DNA of 64,000 bases from Pseudomonas sp. (GCF_030684895.1 NZ_JAUXXP010000090.1:184393-248392); one strand, 5' to 3'; counted from the stretch's first letter, positions 48,530 through 58,376 are shown. Made by a program: numbers and translations. Notes: generated from the sequence alone by a model not told the origin.

Positions 48530-49945
48530 ATGTTTGCCCCGCATCGCGTTGCGCTGCTGCTGGCCTTGAGCCTGAGCCTGGTCGCCTGCGATAAAACGCC
48601 CCAGTTCACCCAAGCCGAGCCTGGCGAAGCCTTGTCCGCCGGCAGCGCCACCGTGCGCAAGGCCGACCAGAACGCCTTCTCCCTGCCATCCGCCAACCTG
48701 TCGCCGACACGGCGTCTGGATTTCAGCGTCGGCAACAGCTTCTTTCGCAATCCCTGGGTCACCGCGCCCGCCACCACCACTGCGCGTGATGGCCTGGGCC
48801 CACTGTTCAACACCAACGCCTGCCAGAACTGCCATATCAAGGACGGCCGCGGCCATCCGCCGGGACCCGATGCGCAGAGTGCCGTGTCGATGCTGGTACG
48901 CCTGTCGATCCCGACTGGCAGCGAACATGCTGAGATTATCCAGCGCCTTGGCGTACTGGCCGAACCCACTTATGGCGGTCAGTTGCAGGACATGGCCAAC
49001 CCCGGCGTAGCCCCTGAAGGCAAGGTGCGCGTCAGCTACAGCACGCAGCAGGTCAACTTTGCCGATGGCCTGCAGGTCGAGCTGCGCCAGCCCAGCCTGG
49101 ACATCAGCCAACTCGGTTACGGCGACCTGCATCCCGACACGCTGTTTTCCGCGCGCATCGCCCCGCCGATGATCGGCCTGGGCCTGCTCGAAGCCATTCC
49201 CGAAGCGGCGATCCTGGCCAATGCCGACCCCGAAGACAGCAATGGCGATGGCATTTCCGGGCGCGCCAACCAGGTCTGGGACCGCGAGCAACAGCGCACG
49301 GTGCTCGGCCGTTTCGGCTGGAAGGCCGGTCAGCCGTCGCTCAACCAGCAGAATGCCGAAGCCTTTGCGGGCGACATGGGCCTGACCAGCAGTCTGGTCA
49401 GCCAGGACAACTGTACCGAGGCGCAGGCGGATTGCCGCAGCGCGCCCCATGGCGGCGAGCCAGAAGTCAGCGACAACATCCTCGCCAGCGTATTGTTCTA
49501 TACCCGCAACCTCGGCGTGCCTACACGGCGTGGCGCGGACACGCAGCAGGTGCTGGCCGGCAAAAATCTGTTCTATCAGGCCGGCTGCCAGAGCTGCCAT
49601 ACCCCGCAGTTCACCACCGCAGCGGATGCCGCCGAGCCGGAACTGGCTAACCAGCTGATTCGCCCCTACAGCGACCTGCTGCTGCATGACATGGGCGCAG
49701 GCCTGGCCGACCATCGCCCGGAGTTTCTCGCCAGCGGTAGCGAATGGCGCACCCCGCCCCTCTGGGGCATCGGCCTGACCGAAACAGTCAACGGCCACAC
49801 CCAGTTCCTGCATGACGGCCGCGCGCGCAACCTGCTGGAGGCCATCCTCTGGCACGGCGGCGAGGCCGAGGCGGCCAAGCAGCAGGTCATGACTTTCAAT
49901 GCCGACGAGCGCAGCGCGCTGTTGGCTTTCCTGAATTCGTTGTAA
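48530..49945 (+). CDS. Di-haem cytochrome c-type oxidoreductase (DUF1111)
   Basis: A 471-residue exported protein (LLLALSLSLVACDK, probable lipobox LVAC) with two haem c motifs: NACQNCH near residue 102 and GCQSCH near residue 355. DUF1111 proteins are thiol/peroxide-type di-haem oxidoreductases of the periplasm. The gene lies between two imelysin genes, a combination seen in iron-uptake-like clusters. The next ATG follows the stop by ten bases, so these form an operon, with a candidate Fur box in front. Electron transfer to or from iron in the periplasm is a plausible role; not proven. Confidence 0.85.
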   Translation: MFAPHRVALLLALSLSLVACDKTPQFTQAEPGEALSAGSATVRKADQNAFSLPSANLSPTRRLDFSVGNSFFRNPWVTAPATTTARDGLGPLFNTNACQNCHIKDGRGHPPGPDAQSAVSMLVRLSIPTGSEHAEIIQRLGVLAEPTYGGQLQDMANPGVAPEGKVRVSYSTQQVNFADGLQVELRQPSLDISQLGYGDLHPDTLFSARIAPPMIGLGLLEAIPEAAILANADPEDSNGDGISGRANQVWDREQQRTVLGRFGWKAGQPSLNQQNAEAFAGDMGLTSSLVSQDNCTEAQADCRSAPHGGEPEVSDNILASVLFYTRNLGVPTRRGADTQQVLAGKNLFYQAGCQSCHTPQFTTAADAAEPELANQLIRPYSDLLLHDMGAGLADHRPEFLASGSEWRTPPLWGIGLTETVNGHTQFLHDGRARNLLEAILWHGGEAEAAKQQVMTFNADERSALLAFLNSL

Positions 49946-49955
49946 GGAGCCGCAG

Positions 49956-51017
49956 ATGATTCGCTCACCCCTCACGCTTGCCCTGCTCAGCCTCACGCTC
50001 ACCGCCTGTAGCCCAAGCGATCCGCAGCAGCAGGTCAGCCGCGCGCTTACCGATGGCGTGTTGCTGCCGATCTACAGCGCCTGGAGTGAAGCCGACCGCC
50101 AACTCGCAGCCAGCGGCCAAGCCTTCTGCGCCGGTCAGCAGAACCTCGTTGAAGCCCGCCAGGCCTTTGCCAGCGCGCAGAGCGCCTGGGCCGCCGTGCA
50201 GCCAGCCATGCTCGGCCCGCTGGCGGAAGGCAACCGCGCCTGGCAGATCCAGTTCTGGCCGGACAAGAAGAACTTAGTGGCACGCCAGGTTGAAGCGCTG
50301 ATCAACAGCAAGCCCGAGCTGACCCCAGCCGATCTGGATAAATCCAGCGTCGTGGTGCAAGGCATCACCGCCTATGAATACCTGCTGTTCGATCCGGCCA
50401 TCGACCTGAGCGTCGCCGAACAGAAAACCCGCTACTGCCCGCTGATCGTCGCTATCGGTGAGCATCAGCAAGTGCTTGCCGCCGACGTGCTGGCCCAATG
50501 GCAGGCCAAGGACGGCATAGCCGCACAGCTGAAAGACTTCCCCAATGCACGCTACGCCGAAGCCCCAGAAGCGGTGGCCGAGCTGCTGCGCACTCAGGTC
50601 AGCGCCATCGACGGGCTGAAGAAGAAACTTGGCACGCCACTCGGTCGCCAGAGCAAAGGCCAGCCGCAACCCTATCAAGCCGAAGCCTGGCGCAGCAAAG
50701 CCAGCCTGGCCAATCTCGCCGCCAGTCTGGCCAGCGCCGAACGTATCTGGCTGGGCGCTGAACAGGATGGCATTCAGGCGCTACTCAGCAGTGCTCACGC
50801 CGAGCTGAAACAGCGCATCAATGCCGCCTACAGCGACACCCGTCAGCGCCTCGCTGCCGCGCAGCGTCCGCTCGGCGAGCTGCTGAGCGACGAAGCCGGT
50901 CGTGCTGAACTGAACGCCCTGTATGACAGCCTGAATGCCTTGCACCGGTTGCATGAGTCAGAGCTGGCAAAAACCCTGGGCATCCAACTGGGCTTTAACG
51001 CCCATGACGGTGACTGA
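49956..51017 (+). CDS. Second imelysin-family lipoprotein
   Basis: A 353-residue imelysin-domain protein with lipoprotein signal (MIRSPLTLALLSLTLTACSPSD, lipobox LTAC). It carries SVVVQGITAYEYLLFDPAIDL, where the G-x-x-A-x-E pattern replaces GxHxxE of the first copy, so the metal-binding histidine appears to be missing. This suggests a changed or lost metal site. It lies ten bases after the di-haem gene and three before the DUF1513 gene, in one operon. Confidence 0.82.
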   Translation: MIRSPLTLALLSLTLTACSPSDPQQQVSRALTDGVLLPIYSAWSEADRQLAASGQAFCAGQQNLVEARQAFASAQSAWAAVQPAMLGPLAEGNRAWQIQFWPDKKNLVARQVEALINSKPELTPADLDKSSVVVQGITAYEYLLFDPAIDLSVAEQKTRYCPLIVAIGEHQQVLAADVLAQWQAKDGIAAQLKDFPNARYAEAPEAVAELLRTQVSAIDGLKKKLGTPLGRQSKGQPQPYQAEAWRSKASLANLAASLASAERIWLGAEQDGIQALLSSAHAELKQRINAAYSDTRQRLAAAQRPLGELLSDEAGRAELNALYDSLNALHRLHESELAKTLGIQLGFNAHDGD

Positions 51018-51020
51018 GCC

Positions 51021-52121
51021 ATGCAGATGAAGCGCCGAACCTTCCTTGGTCTCACTGGCACGGCATTGGCCGCGAGCGCTCTGGGCGGTTGGACGCTGAT
51101 GCACAGCGACGCGCAGCCGCTGCTGCTGTCGGCGCGCAACGACAGCGCCGGCAAGCACTTTGCGGTCGGCTACCGGCTGGATGGCAGCCAGGCGTTTGCC
51201 ACCCAGGTCAGCGAGCGCTGCCACGATGTGATCGGCCACCCGTTTCTGCCGATGGCGCTGTTTGTCGGCCGTCGCCCAAGCACCCAGAGCTACCTGATCG
51301 ACACCCGTGACGGCCGCCTGCTGCAGACCCTGAATACGCCCAAGCAGCGCCACTTCTACGGCCACGCAGTATTCCACAAGGACGGCGAATGGCTGTACGC
51401 CACCGAGAACGACACCGCCGATCCCGGTCGCGGCGTACTCGGCGTCTATCGCCTGCACGGTGAACAGCTGCTGCGCAGCAGCGAACTGTCGACCCACGGC
51501 ATCGGCCCGCACCAGCTGCTCTGGCTGCCAGACGGTGAAACCCTGGCGGTGGCCAACGGCGGCATCCGTACCGAGGCCGACAGCCGGGTGGAAATGAACC
51601 TTGATGCTATGGACTCCAGCCTGGTGCTGCTGCGCCGCGACGGCAGCCTGGTCAGCCAGGAGCAGCTGCCCGAGCGAATGAACAGCGTGCGCCATATGGC
51701 GATTGCCAGCGACGGCACCCTGGTGACCGGTCAGCAATATATGGGTGAAATCAGCGATGTGGTGCCGCTGCTGGCGATCAAGCGCCCTGGCCAGCCGTAC
51801 CAGCACTTCCCGGTGGCCGATGCGCAGCGCCAGCTGATGAACCAGTACACCGCCAGCGTGGCAATCCACAGCGAGCTGCGCCTGCTCGCCTTGACCGCAC
51901 CACGCGGCAATCGGGTGTTTATCTGGGACCTGGACAGCGCCGAGCTGCGCCTGGATGCACCCCTGGCCGACTGCGCCGGAGTGGGCGCGGTAGCTGATGG
52001 TTTTGTGGTCAGTAGCGGCGTCGGCCGTTGCCGCCTGTACGACTGCCGCAGCACGCGGATCAGCAGCAGCCCCCTGCAACTCCCCGCTGGCCTGTGGGAT
52101 AACCACCTGCGCCTGGTATAA
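51021..52121 (+). CDS. DUF1513 family protein with Tat-like signal
   Basis: A 366-residue protein with a twin-arginine-like signal, MQMKRRTFLGLTGTALAASALGG. The remainder is a beta-propeller-like pattern (GHAVFHKDGEWLYATENDTADPGRGVLGVYRL; HGIGPHQLLWLPDGETLAVANGGI; NSVRHMAIASDGTLVTGQQYMGE). DUF1513 proteins end the imelysin-DUF1111-imelysin operon in many proteobacteria. Tat export implies folding, perhaps with a cofactor, in the cytoplasm. Function is unknown, presumably periplasmic iron handling. Confidence 0.85.
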   Translation: MQMKRRTFLGLTGTALAASALGGWTLMHSDAQPLLLSARNDSAGKHFAVGYRLDGSQAFATQVSERCHDVIGHPFLPMALFVGRRPSTQSYLIDTRDGRLLQTLNTPKQRHFYGHAVFHKDGEWLYATENDTADPGRGVLGVYRLHGEQLLRSSELSTHGIGPHQLLWLPDGETLAVANGGIRTEADSRVEMNLDAMDSSLVLLRRDGSLVSQEQLPERMNSVRHMAIASDGTLVTGQQYMGEISDVVPLLAIKRPGQPYQHFPVADAQRQLMNQYTASVAIHSELRLLALTAPRGNRVFIWDLDSAELRLDAPLADCAGVGAVADGFVVSSGVGRCRLYDCRSTRISSSPLQLPAGLWDNHLRLV

Positions 52122-52313
52122 ACGCCCCGCCACTGAACCTGTAACACGCCTGCGGCACGCTAAAGAGCGCTGCCGCAGAGCCGATCTATACTCCTAGCTG
52201 GCCGTTGCTTTCAGGCAATCCGGCCCAGCCGATACCAGTCGATAGGGACCTTCGCAGTTAGGGCGCAGTCAGCGTCACTGGCATCCCGCCTCCCACACTC
52301 AGGGGTATTACCC
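52122..52313. other. Gap before the chemoreceptor
   Basis: About 190 bases with promoter space for the receptor gene. No clear repeat, terminator or additional frame. Confidence 0.35.
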
Positions 52314-53939
52314 ATGTTTCTGCAGAAATCCTTGCGCGCGCAAATTCTCGCCCTGCTCGGCGGCAGCCTGGCGCTGATTCTGGTCACGGCACTGGCCTGC
52401 TTCAGCTTCCTCTCCAACGGCATGCAGGCCTACCGTGGCTTGCTGGCGGGCCCACTGGAGGCCTCGGCGCTGATCGATGTGACCAACCTGAACTTCAAGA
52501 CCCAGGTACAGGAATGGAAAAACGTTCTGCTGCGGGGCAACGACAAAGCCCAGCTGGACAAATACTGGAGCCAATTTGAAGCACAGGAGCGCAAGGTACA
52601 GGACTCCCTGGGCAAACTGAGCGAACTGGCTGGCGCCGACCGCGCCTTGAAAGCCAAGATCGAAGCCTTGCGCAGCGAGCACCAGACGCTCGGCGCCAAC
52701 TACCGCAAGGGTCGCGATGCCTTTGTCGCTGCCGGCGGTGACGCTGCGGTCGGCGACAAGGCGGTCTCCGGGATTGACCGCAACACCACCCAGCAGATGG
52801 AAACCCTGGCCAGCGAGCTGCACCAGCAGAGCCTGGAGCAGGCCAGCCTGATCAACGCCTCGGCCGACCGCACCATCACCTTCGGCACCCTGCTGATGCT
52901 CGGCGCTACCGTAGTGATCGCGCTGTTCAGCCTGTGGCTGCTCAACCGCAACCTGATCAACCCGATCCGCGAGCTGATCGAGCATATCGCCCAGCTTAGC
53001 CAGGGCAACTTCGGCAAGCATGTGGAATCGACCCGCCAGGATGAACTGGGCAATCTTGCTGTTGCCGCGAATATCCTGCGTGACTTCCTCTCCGACACCT
53101 TCACCCGCCTGAAACGCAGCACGGCGGATCTGGACACCGCCAGTGGCGAGCTCAACTCCATCGCCACGCTGATGGCCCAGGGCACCCGCGAGCAGTTCTC
53201 GCGCACCGACCAGGTCGCCACGGCCATGCATGAAATGTCCGCCACGGCCCAGGAAGTTGCGCGCCACGCCGCCGAAGCCGCCGGCGCGGCCGATGCCGCT
53301 GACAGCGCCGCGCGCCAGGGCGAAACGGTGATGCAAGCGACCATCAAGACCATCACCGATATTCGCGGTGAGATCAGCAACACTTCGGAGGTGATTCGGC
53401 GCCTGGAAGCCGACAGCGGACGCATCGGCAAAGTGCTGGAAGTGATTCGCGGCATCGCCGAACAGACCAACCTGCTGGCCCTCAACGCCGCCATCGAAGC
53501 GGCCCGCGCCGGCGAGCAGGGCCGCGGCTTTGCCGTAGTGGCCGACGAAGTACGCACCCTGGCCCAGCGCACCGCCGAGTCGACGGCAGAAATCCACCAG
53601 ATCATCGACACTGTGCAAACCGGTGCGGTCAATGCCGTACGTGCAATTGAAAGCGGCCAGCAGCGCAGCGAGGAAGGCGTGACCCAGGTCACCGAAGCCG
53701 GCGCCACCCTGCAACTGATCACCGGCGCGGTGGAAGCAATTCGCGACATGAACCGGCAGATCGCCACCGCCGCCGAAGAACAGACCTCGGTGGCGGAAGA
53801 CATCTCGCGCAACCTCACGGAAATCACCGCCATCGCCACCGCCAACCAAGAGAACGTACAACGCACCGAAAGCGCCGGGCAAAACCTGCAAGTGCTCTCC
53901 GGGCAGCTCAATGAGGTGACCCAACGCCTGAGTGCCTGA
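52314..53939 (+). CDS. Methyl-accepting chemotaxis protein
   Basis: A 541-residue receptor. It has an N-terminal membrane helix (AQILALLGGSLALILVTALACFSFL), a four-helix-type periplasmic domain to about 185, a second membrane helix (FGTLLMLGATVVIALFSLWLL), a HAMP domain (NPIRELIEHIAQLSQGNFGKH) and a cytoplasmic signalling domain. The hairpin tip is EQTNLLALNAAIEAARAGEQGRGFAVVADEVRTLAQR. No C-terminal CheR-binding pentapeptide. The ligand cannot be predicted. It is inserted between the imelysin operon and the RND pump genes, an arrangement not present in P. aeruginosa as I recall. Confidence 0.92.
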   Translation: MFLQKSLRAQILALLGGSLALILVTALACFSFLSNGMQAYRGLLAGPLEASALIDVTNLNFKTQVQEWKNVLLRGNDKAQLDKYWSQFEAQERKVQDSLGKLSELAGADRALKAKIEALRSEHQTLGANYRKGRDAFVAAGGDAAVGDKAVSGIDRNTTQQMETLASELHQQSLEQASLINASADRTITFGTLLMLGATVVIALFSLWLLNRNLINPIRELIEHIAQLSQGNFGKHVESTRQDELGNLAVAANILRDFLSDTFTRLKRSTADLDTASGELNSIATLMAQGTREQFSRTDQVATAMHEMSATAQEVARHAAEAAGAADAADSAARQGETVMQATIKTITDIRGEISNTSEVIRRLEADSGRIGKVLEVIRGIAEQTNLLALNAAIEAARAGEQGRGFAVVADEVRTLAQRTAESTAEIHQIIDTVQTGAVNAVRAIESGQQRSEEGVTQVTEAGATLQLITGAVEAIRDMNRQIATAAEEQTSVAEDISRNLTEITAIATANQENVQRTESAGQNLQVLSGQLNEVTQRLSA

Positions 53940-53966
53940 TTACCAAGAACCACCCTAGCGCACACA

Positions 53967-53994
53967 CAAAATGCCAGCATCTGCTGGCATTTTG
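53967..53994 (+). terminator. Terminator after the chemoreceptor
   Basis: CAAAATGCCAGCA and its complement with a two-base centre, ending in TTTT. Confidence 0.8.
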
Positions 53995-54044
53995 CGTAAA
54001 AAAAACTTGATCAAACAGGCAACTTTTGCACAACAATATTTTGC

Positions 54045-54063
54045 AAATGCGAATCTTTGACAG
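54045..54063. promoter_or_regulatory. Fur-box-like sequence upstream of the RND pump genes
   Basis: GCAAATGCGAATCTTTGAC agrees with the Fur consensus at 12 of 19 positions and lies 76 bases before the start of the fusion-protein gene. Weaker than the two boxes upstream. Confidence 0.35.
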
Positions 54064-54138
54064 GCCCGTGCGCGAGGTCTACTGTGCCCCTCTTGCCTAT
54101 TCCCAGGCTATCCAACCGCCTTGCCAAGGAACCGGAAT

Positions 54139-55269
54139 ATGTTGCTCCGCCGCATGCTGATTATGCTCGGCGCGGTACTCGTCGTGGTACTCGCCCTCGC
54201 CGCCTACAAAGGCTTCTCCATCTACCAACAAGTGCAGATGTTCTCCGCGCCGCAGCCGGCCATCAGCGTCGATGCCGCGACGGCAGCAGAACGCCCGTGG
54301 CAGGGCCGCCTGCCAGCCATCGGTACGCTCAAGGCCTTTCAGGGCGTTGACCTGACCGTAGAGGTCGGCGGCACCGTGCAGCAGGTGCTGTTCCGCTCCG
54401 GCGAGCAGGTCACCCTGCAGCAGCCGCTGATCCAAATGGACAGCGATGTCGAGCAGGCCAGCCTGGCCACCGCTGAGGCTGAACTGGGCTTGGCCCGCGT
54501 GGAATACGAGCGCGGCCGCAGCCTGGTCAATCGCCAGAGCATCTCGAAAAGTGAGTTCGACCGCCTCTCCGCCAGCCTGCAGAAGGCCAACGCCAGCGTT
54601 GCCCAACTGAAAGCCATGCTGGCGAAGAAACGCATCATCGCGCCGTTTGCCGGCACCATCGGCATCCGCCAGGTCGACGTCGGTGACTACCTGTCCTCAG
54701 GTACCACCATCGCCACCCTGCAGGACCTGAGTAAGCTCTACGTCGACTTCTTCCTGCCCGAGCAGGCGGTGCCCAAACTGGCCATCGGCGAGCGCGTGCG
54801 CTTCAGCGTGGCGGCTTACCCGGATGAGGTGTTCGAGGGCGAAATTGCCGCGATCAACCCCAAGGTCGAAGACACCACCCGCAACGTGCAAGTGCGCGCC
54901 ATGCTGGTCAACCCGGACAACAAACTGCTGCCCGGTATGTTCGCCAACCTGGAAGTGCTGCTGCCAGGCGAGCAGAACGTCATCGTCGTTCCGGAAACTG
55001 CTATCACCTACACCCTGTATGGCAACTCGGTGTACGTGATCGGCGAGAAAAAGAGCGAAGACGGCCAGGTGGTCAAAGACGACAAAGGTCAGGCCGAACT
55101 GGTGGTCGAGCGCCGCTTCGTCGAGACCGGCGAGCGCCGCGAAAGCCAGGTGGTGATTAGCAAAGGTCTGCAGGCCGGTGAGCAAGTGGTGTCCGCCGGC
55201 CAGCTGAAGCTGGATAACGGCGCCCACGTCAGCATCGCCAATGCCCAGACCAAGCCAAGCGTCGAGTAA
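54139..55269 (+). CDS. mexV: RND efflux membrane fusion protein (MexV-like)
   Basis: A 376-residue periplasmic adaptor with a membrane-anchoring N-terminus (MLLRRMLIMLGAVLVVVLALAAY). It has a barrel-sandwich strand (LTVEVGGTVQQVLFRSGEQVTLQQPLIQMDS), an alpha-hairpin (EVEQASLATAEAELGLARVEYERGRSLV) and a second sandwich half (IIAPFAGTIGIRQVDVGDYLSSGTTIATLQD). It links the inner-membrane pump to an outer-membrane channel, which is not encoded here, so OprM-like sharing is likely. The ATG at 54139 has AAGGA nine bases upstream. The order after the imelysin cluster equals that of MexVW in P. aeruginosa, as I recall. Confidence 0.85.
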   Translation: MLLRRMLIMLGAVLVVVLALAAYKGFSIYQQVQMFSAPQPAISVDAATAAERPWQGRLPAIGTLKAFQGVDLTVEVGGTVQQVLFRSGEQVTLQQPLIQMDSDVEQASLATAEAELGLARVEYERGRSLVNRQSISKSEFDRLSASLQKANASVAQLKAMLAKKRIIAPFAGTIGIRQVDVGDYLSSGTTIATLQDLSKLYVDFFLPEQAVPKLAIGERVRFSVAAYPDEVFEGEIAAINPKVEDTTRNVQVRAMLVNPDNKLLPGMFANLEVLLPGEQNVIVVPETAITYTLYGNSVYVIGEKKSEDGQVVKDDKGQAELVVERRFVETGERRESQVVISKGLQAGEQVVSAGQLKLDNGAHVSIANAQTKPSVE

Positions 55270-55297
55270 TCGAGGCTGGCGCAAAGGAATTTCTTTT

Positions 55298-58200
55298 ATG
55301 GCTTTTACTGATCCCTTTATCCGTCGCCCGGTATTGGCGACCGTGGTCAGCCTGTTGATCATCCTGCTTGGCTTGCAGGCGTTCAGCAAACTGACCATCC
55401 GCCAGTACCCGCAGATGGAAAACGCCCTGATCACGGTGACCACGGCTTACCCCGGGGCCAATGCCGAGACAATCCAGGGCTATATCACCCAACCGCTGCA
55501 ACAGAGCCTGGCGAGCGCCGACGGCATCGATTACATGACCTCGGTCAGCCGACAGAACGTGTCGGTCATCTCGATCTATGCGCGCATCGGCGCCAATAGC
55601 GACCGTTTGTTCACCGAACTGCTGGCCAAGGCCAACGAGGTGAAGAACCAGCTGCCCCAAGACGCCGAAGACCCGGTACTGAGCAAGGAAGCCGCTGACT
55701 CCACGGCGCTGATGTACCTCAGCTTCTACAGCGATGAACTGAGCAACCCGCAGATCACCGACTACCTCTCAAGGGTCATCCAGCCCAAGCTGGCCACCCT
55801 GCCCGGCATGGCCGAGGCCGAAATTCTCGGCAATCAGGTGTTTGCCATGCGCCTGTGGCTGGACCCGGTGAAGATGGGCGCCTACGGCGTGACCGCCGGC
55901 GATGTGAATGACGCGGTGCGCAAGTACAACTTCCTCGCCGCAGCCGGCGAAGTGAAGGGCCAGTATGTGGTCACTAGCATCAATGCCGAAACCGACCTCA
56001 AATCCGCCGAGGCGTTTGCCGCCATCCCGCTAAAGACAGTCGGCGACAGCCGCGTGCTGCTCGGCGATGTGGCGCGGGTGGAAATGGGCGCGGAAAGCTA
56101 CGACTCGATCAGCTCCTTCGACGGCACGCCGTCGGTGTACATCGCCATCAAGGGCACGCCGGGGGCCAACCCGCTGGATGTGATCAAGGAAGTGCGCAAG
56201 GTCCTGCCGGACCTGGAAGCGCAGCTGCCGCCGAACCTGAAAGTCTCCATCGCCTACGACGCCACGCTGTTTATCCAGGCCTCGATCGATGAGGTGGTGA
56301 AGACCTTGTTCGAGGCCGTGCTGATCGTCATCGTGGTGGTGTTCCTGTTCCTCGGTGCATTCCGTTCGGTGCTGATCCCGGTGATCACCATCCCGCTGTC
56401 GATGATCGGCGTGCTGTTCTTTATGCAACTGATGGGCTACTCGATCAACCTGCTGACCCTGCTGGCCATGGTGCTGGCTATCGGCCTGGTGGTGGACGAC
56501 GCCATCGTCGTGGTGGAGAACATCCACCGGCATATCGAGGAAGGCAAAACGCCGTTCGATGCGGCCATCGAAGGCGCGCGCGAGATCGCCGTACCGGTGG
56601 TGTCGATGACCATTACCCTGGCGGCGGTGTACGCGCCGATCGGCTTCCTCGAGGGCCTTACCGGTGCGCTATTTAAAGAGTTCGCCCTGACCCTGGCCGG
56701 CGCGGTAATCATCTCCGGCATCGTCGCCCTGACCCTATCGCCGATGATGTGCGCCAAGCTGCTGCGTCACGAAGAAAATCCATCAGGCCTGGCGCACAAG
56801 CTCGACCAGATCTTCGACGGCCTCAAGCAGCGCTATCAGCGCGCCCTGCACGGCACCCTGGACACTCGTCCGGTGGTGCTGGTGTTTGCAGTGATCGTCA
56901 TGTGCCTGATCCCGGTGCTGCTCAAGTTCAGCAAAAGCGAACTGGCCCCGGAAGAAGATCAGGGCATCATCTTTATGATGGCCAGCGCGCCGCAACCGAC
57001 CAACCTGGAGTACCTGAACACCTACACCGACGAGTTCGTGACCATTTTCAAGGAGTTCCCCGAGTACTACTCCTCGTTCCAGATCAACGGCTTCAACGGT
57101 GTGCAATCGGGTATCGGCGGCTTTCTGATGACGCCGTGGAACGAGCGTGAACGCACACAGATGGAGATTTTGCCGGAGGTGCAGGCGCGCCTGTCGCAGA
57201 TCGCCGGCCTGCAGATCTTCGGCTTCAACCTGCCGTCCCTGCCCGGCACCGGTGAGGGTCTGCCGTTCCAGTTCGTGATCAACACGCCCAACGACTACCA
57301 GTCGCTGCTGCAGGTGACCGAGCGGGTCAAACAACGCGCGGTGGAATCCGGCAAGTTCGCCTTCCTCGATGTCGACCTGGCCTTCGACAAGCCGGAAGTG
57401 GTGGTGGAAATCGACCGCGAGAAAGCCGCGCAAATGGGCGTGTCGATGGAGGACCTCGGCCTGACCCTGGCCAGCCTGCTCGGTGAAGGCGAGATCAACC
57501 GCTTCACCATCGACGGGCGCAGCTACAAGGTGATCGCCCAGGTCGAGCGCGCGTATCGCGACAACCCGGAGTGGCTCGGTAGCTACTACGTGAAGAGCGA
57601 AAGCGGCGCGATGCTGGCCCTGTCGACCCTGGTCAAGGTCAGCGACCGTGCGCGGCCAACCCAACTCAACCAGTTCCAGCAGCTCAACTCGGCGATTATC
57701 CAGGGCGTACCGATTGTCAGCATGGGTGAAGCCATCGACACGGTGACGCAGATCATGCGCGAGGAAGCCCCGGCCGGTTACGCCTACGACTTCGCCGGCG
57801 CCTCGCGGCAACTGGTGCAGGAAGGCAGCGCGCTGTACGTGACCTTCGGCCTGGCGCTGGCGCTGATCTTCCTGGTGCTGGCCGCGCAGTTCGAGAGCTT
57901 CCGCGACCCGCTGGTGATCATGGTCACGGTGCCGCTGTCGATCTGTGGTGCGCTGATTCCACTGTTCCTCGGCCTGTCGAGCATGAACATCTACACCCAG
58001 GTGGGCCTGGTAACGCTGATCGGCCTGATCACCAAGCACGGCATCCTGATCGTCGAGTTCGCCAACCAGCTGCGCCGCGAGAAAGGCCTGTCACGTCGTG
58101 AGGCCGTCGAAGAAGCGGCGGCGATTCGCCTGCGGCCGGTGCTGATGACCACCGCTGCTATGGTCTTCGGCATGGTGCCGTTGATTCTGGCAACCGGCGC

Positions 58201-58345
58201 TGGCGCGGTCAGCCGCTTCGATATCGGTCTGGTGATCGCGACCGGCATGTCGATCGGCACGCTGTTTACCCTGTTCGTGCTGCCGTGCGTCTACAGCCTG
58301 CTGGCGCAACCCGATGCACCACCGGCCACAGCCAAGGCCCACTAA
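55298..58345 (+). CDS. mexW: RND efflux inner-membrane transporter (MexW-like)
   Basis: A 1015-residue RND pump of the HAE1 type. It starts MAFTDPFIRRPVLATVVSLLIILLG and has 12 membrane helices, two large periplasmic loops and the proton-relay helix in GLVVDDAIVVVENIHRHIEEG (two Asp). FIRRPV at the start and the LTLIGLITKHGILIVEFANQ helix are typical. It expels drugs, dyes or other hydrophobic compounds together with the adaptor. RBS AAAGGA nine bases upstream. No outer-membrane component follows; a terminator ends the operon. Confidence 0.9.
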   Translation: MAFTDPFIRRPVLATVVSLLIILLGLQAFSKLTIRQYPQMENALITVTTAYPGANAETIQGYITQPLQQSLASADGIDYMTSVSRQNVSVISIYARIGANSDRLFTELLAKANEVKNQLPQDAEDPVLSKEAADSTALMYLSFYSDELSNPQITDYLSRVIQPKLATLPGMAEAEILGNQVFAMRLWLDPVKMGAYGVTAGDVNDAVRKYNFLAAAGEVKGQYVVTSINAETDLKSAEAFAAIPLKTVGDSRVLLGDVARVEMGAESYDSISSFDGTPSVYIAIKGTPGANPLDVIKEVRKVLPDLEAQLPPNLKVSIAYDATLFIQASIDEVVKTLFEAVLIVIVVVFLFLGAFRSVLIPVITIPLSMIGVLFFMQLMGYSINLLTLLAMVLAIGLVVDDAIVVVENIHRHIEEGKTPFDAAIEGAREIAVPVVSMTITLAAVYAPIGFLEGLTGALFKEFALTLAGAVIISGIVALTLSPMMCAKLLRHEENPSGLAHKLDQIFDGLKQRYQRALHGTLDTRPVVLVFAVIVMCLIPVLLKFSKSELAPEEDQGIIFMMASAPQPTNLEYLNTYTDEFVTIFKEFPEYYSSFQINGFNGVQSGIGGFLMTPWNERERTQMEILPEVQARLSQIAGLQIFGFNLPSLPGTGEGLPFQFVINTPNDYQSLLQVTERVKQRAVESGKFAFLDVDLAFDKPEVVVEIDREKAAQMGVSMEDLGLTLASLLGEGEINRFTIDGRSYKVIAQVERAYRDNPEWLGSYYVKSESGAMLALSTLVKVSDRARPTQLNQFQQLNSAIIQGVPIVSMGEAIDTVTQIMREEAPAGYAYDFAGASRQLVQEGSALYVTFGLALALIFLVLAAQFESFRDPLVIMVTVPLSICGALIPLFLGLSSMNIYTQVGLVTLIGLITKHGILIVEFANQLRREKGLSRREAVEEAAAIRLRPVLMTTAAMVFGMVPLILATGAGAVSRFDIGLVIATGMSIGTLFTLFVLPCVYSLLAQPDAPPATAKAH

Positions 58346-58347
58346 CC

Positions 58348-58376
58348 AAAAAGCCCTGCAATGCAGGGCTTTTTTC
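58348..58376 (+). terminator. Terminator after the RND operon
   Basis: AAAAAGCCCT / AGGGCTTTTT with loop GCAATGC and a T run. Confidence 0.9.

Noticed and set aside
52308..53924. 538-residue frame antisense to the chemoreceptor
   Set aside because: No homology; the receptor on the plus strand is complete and recognised.
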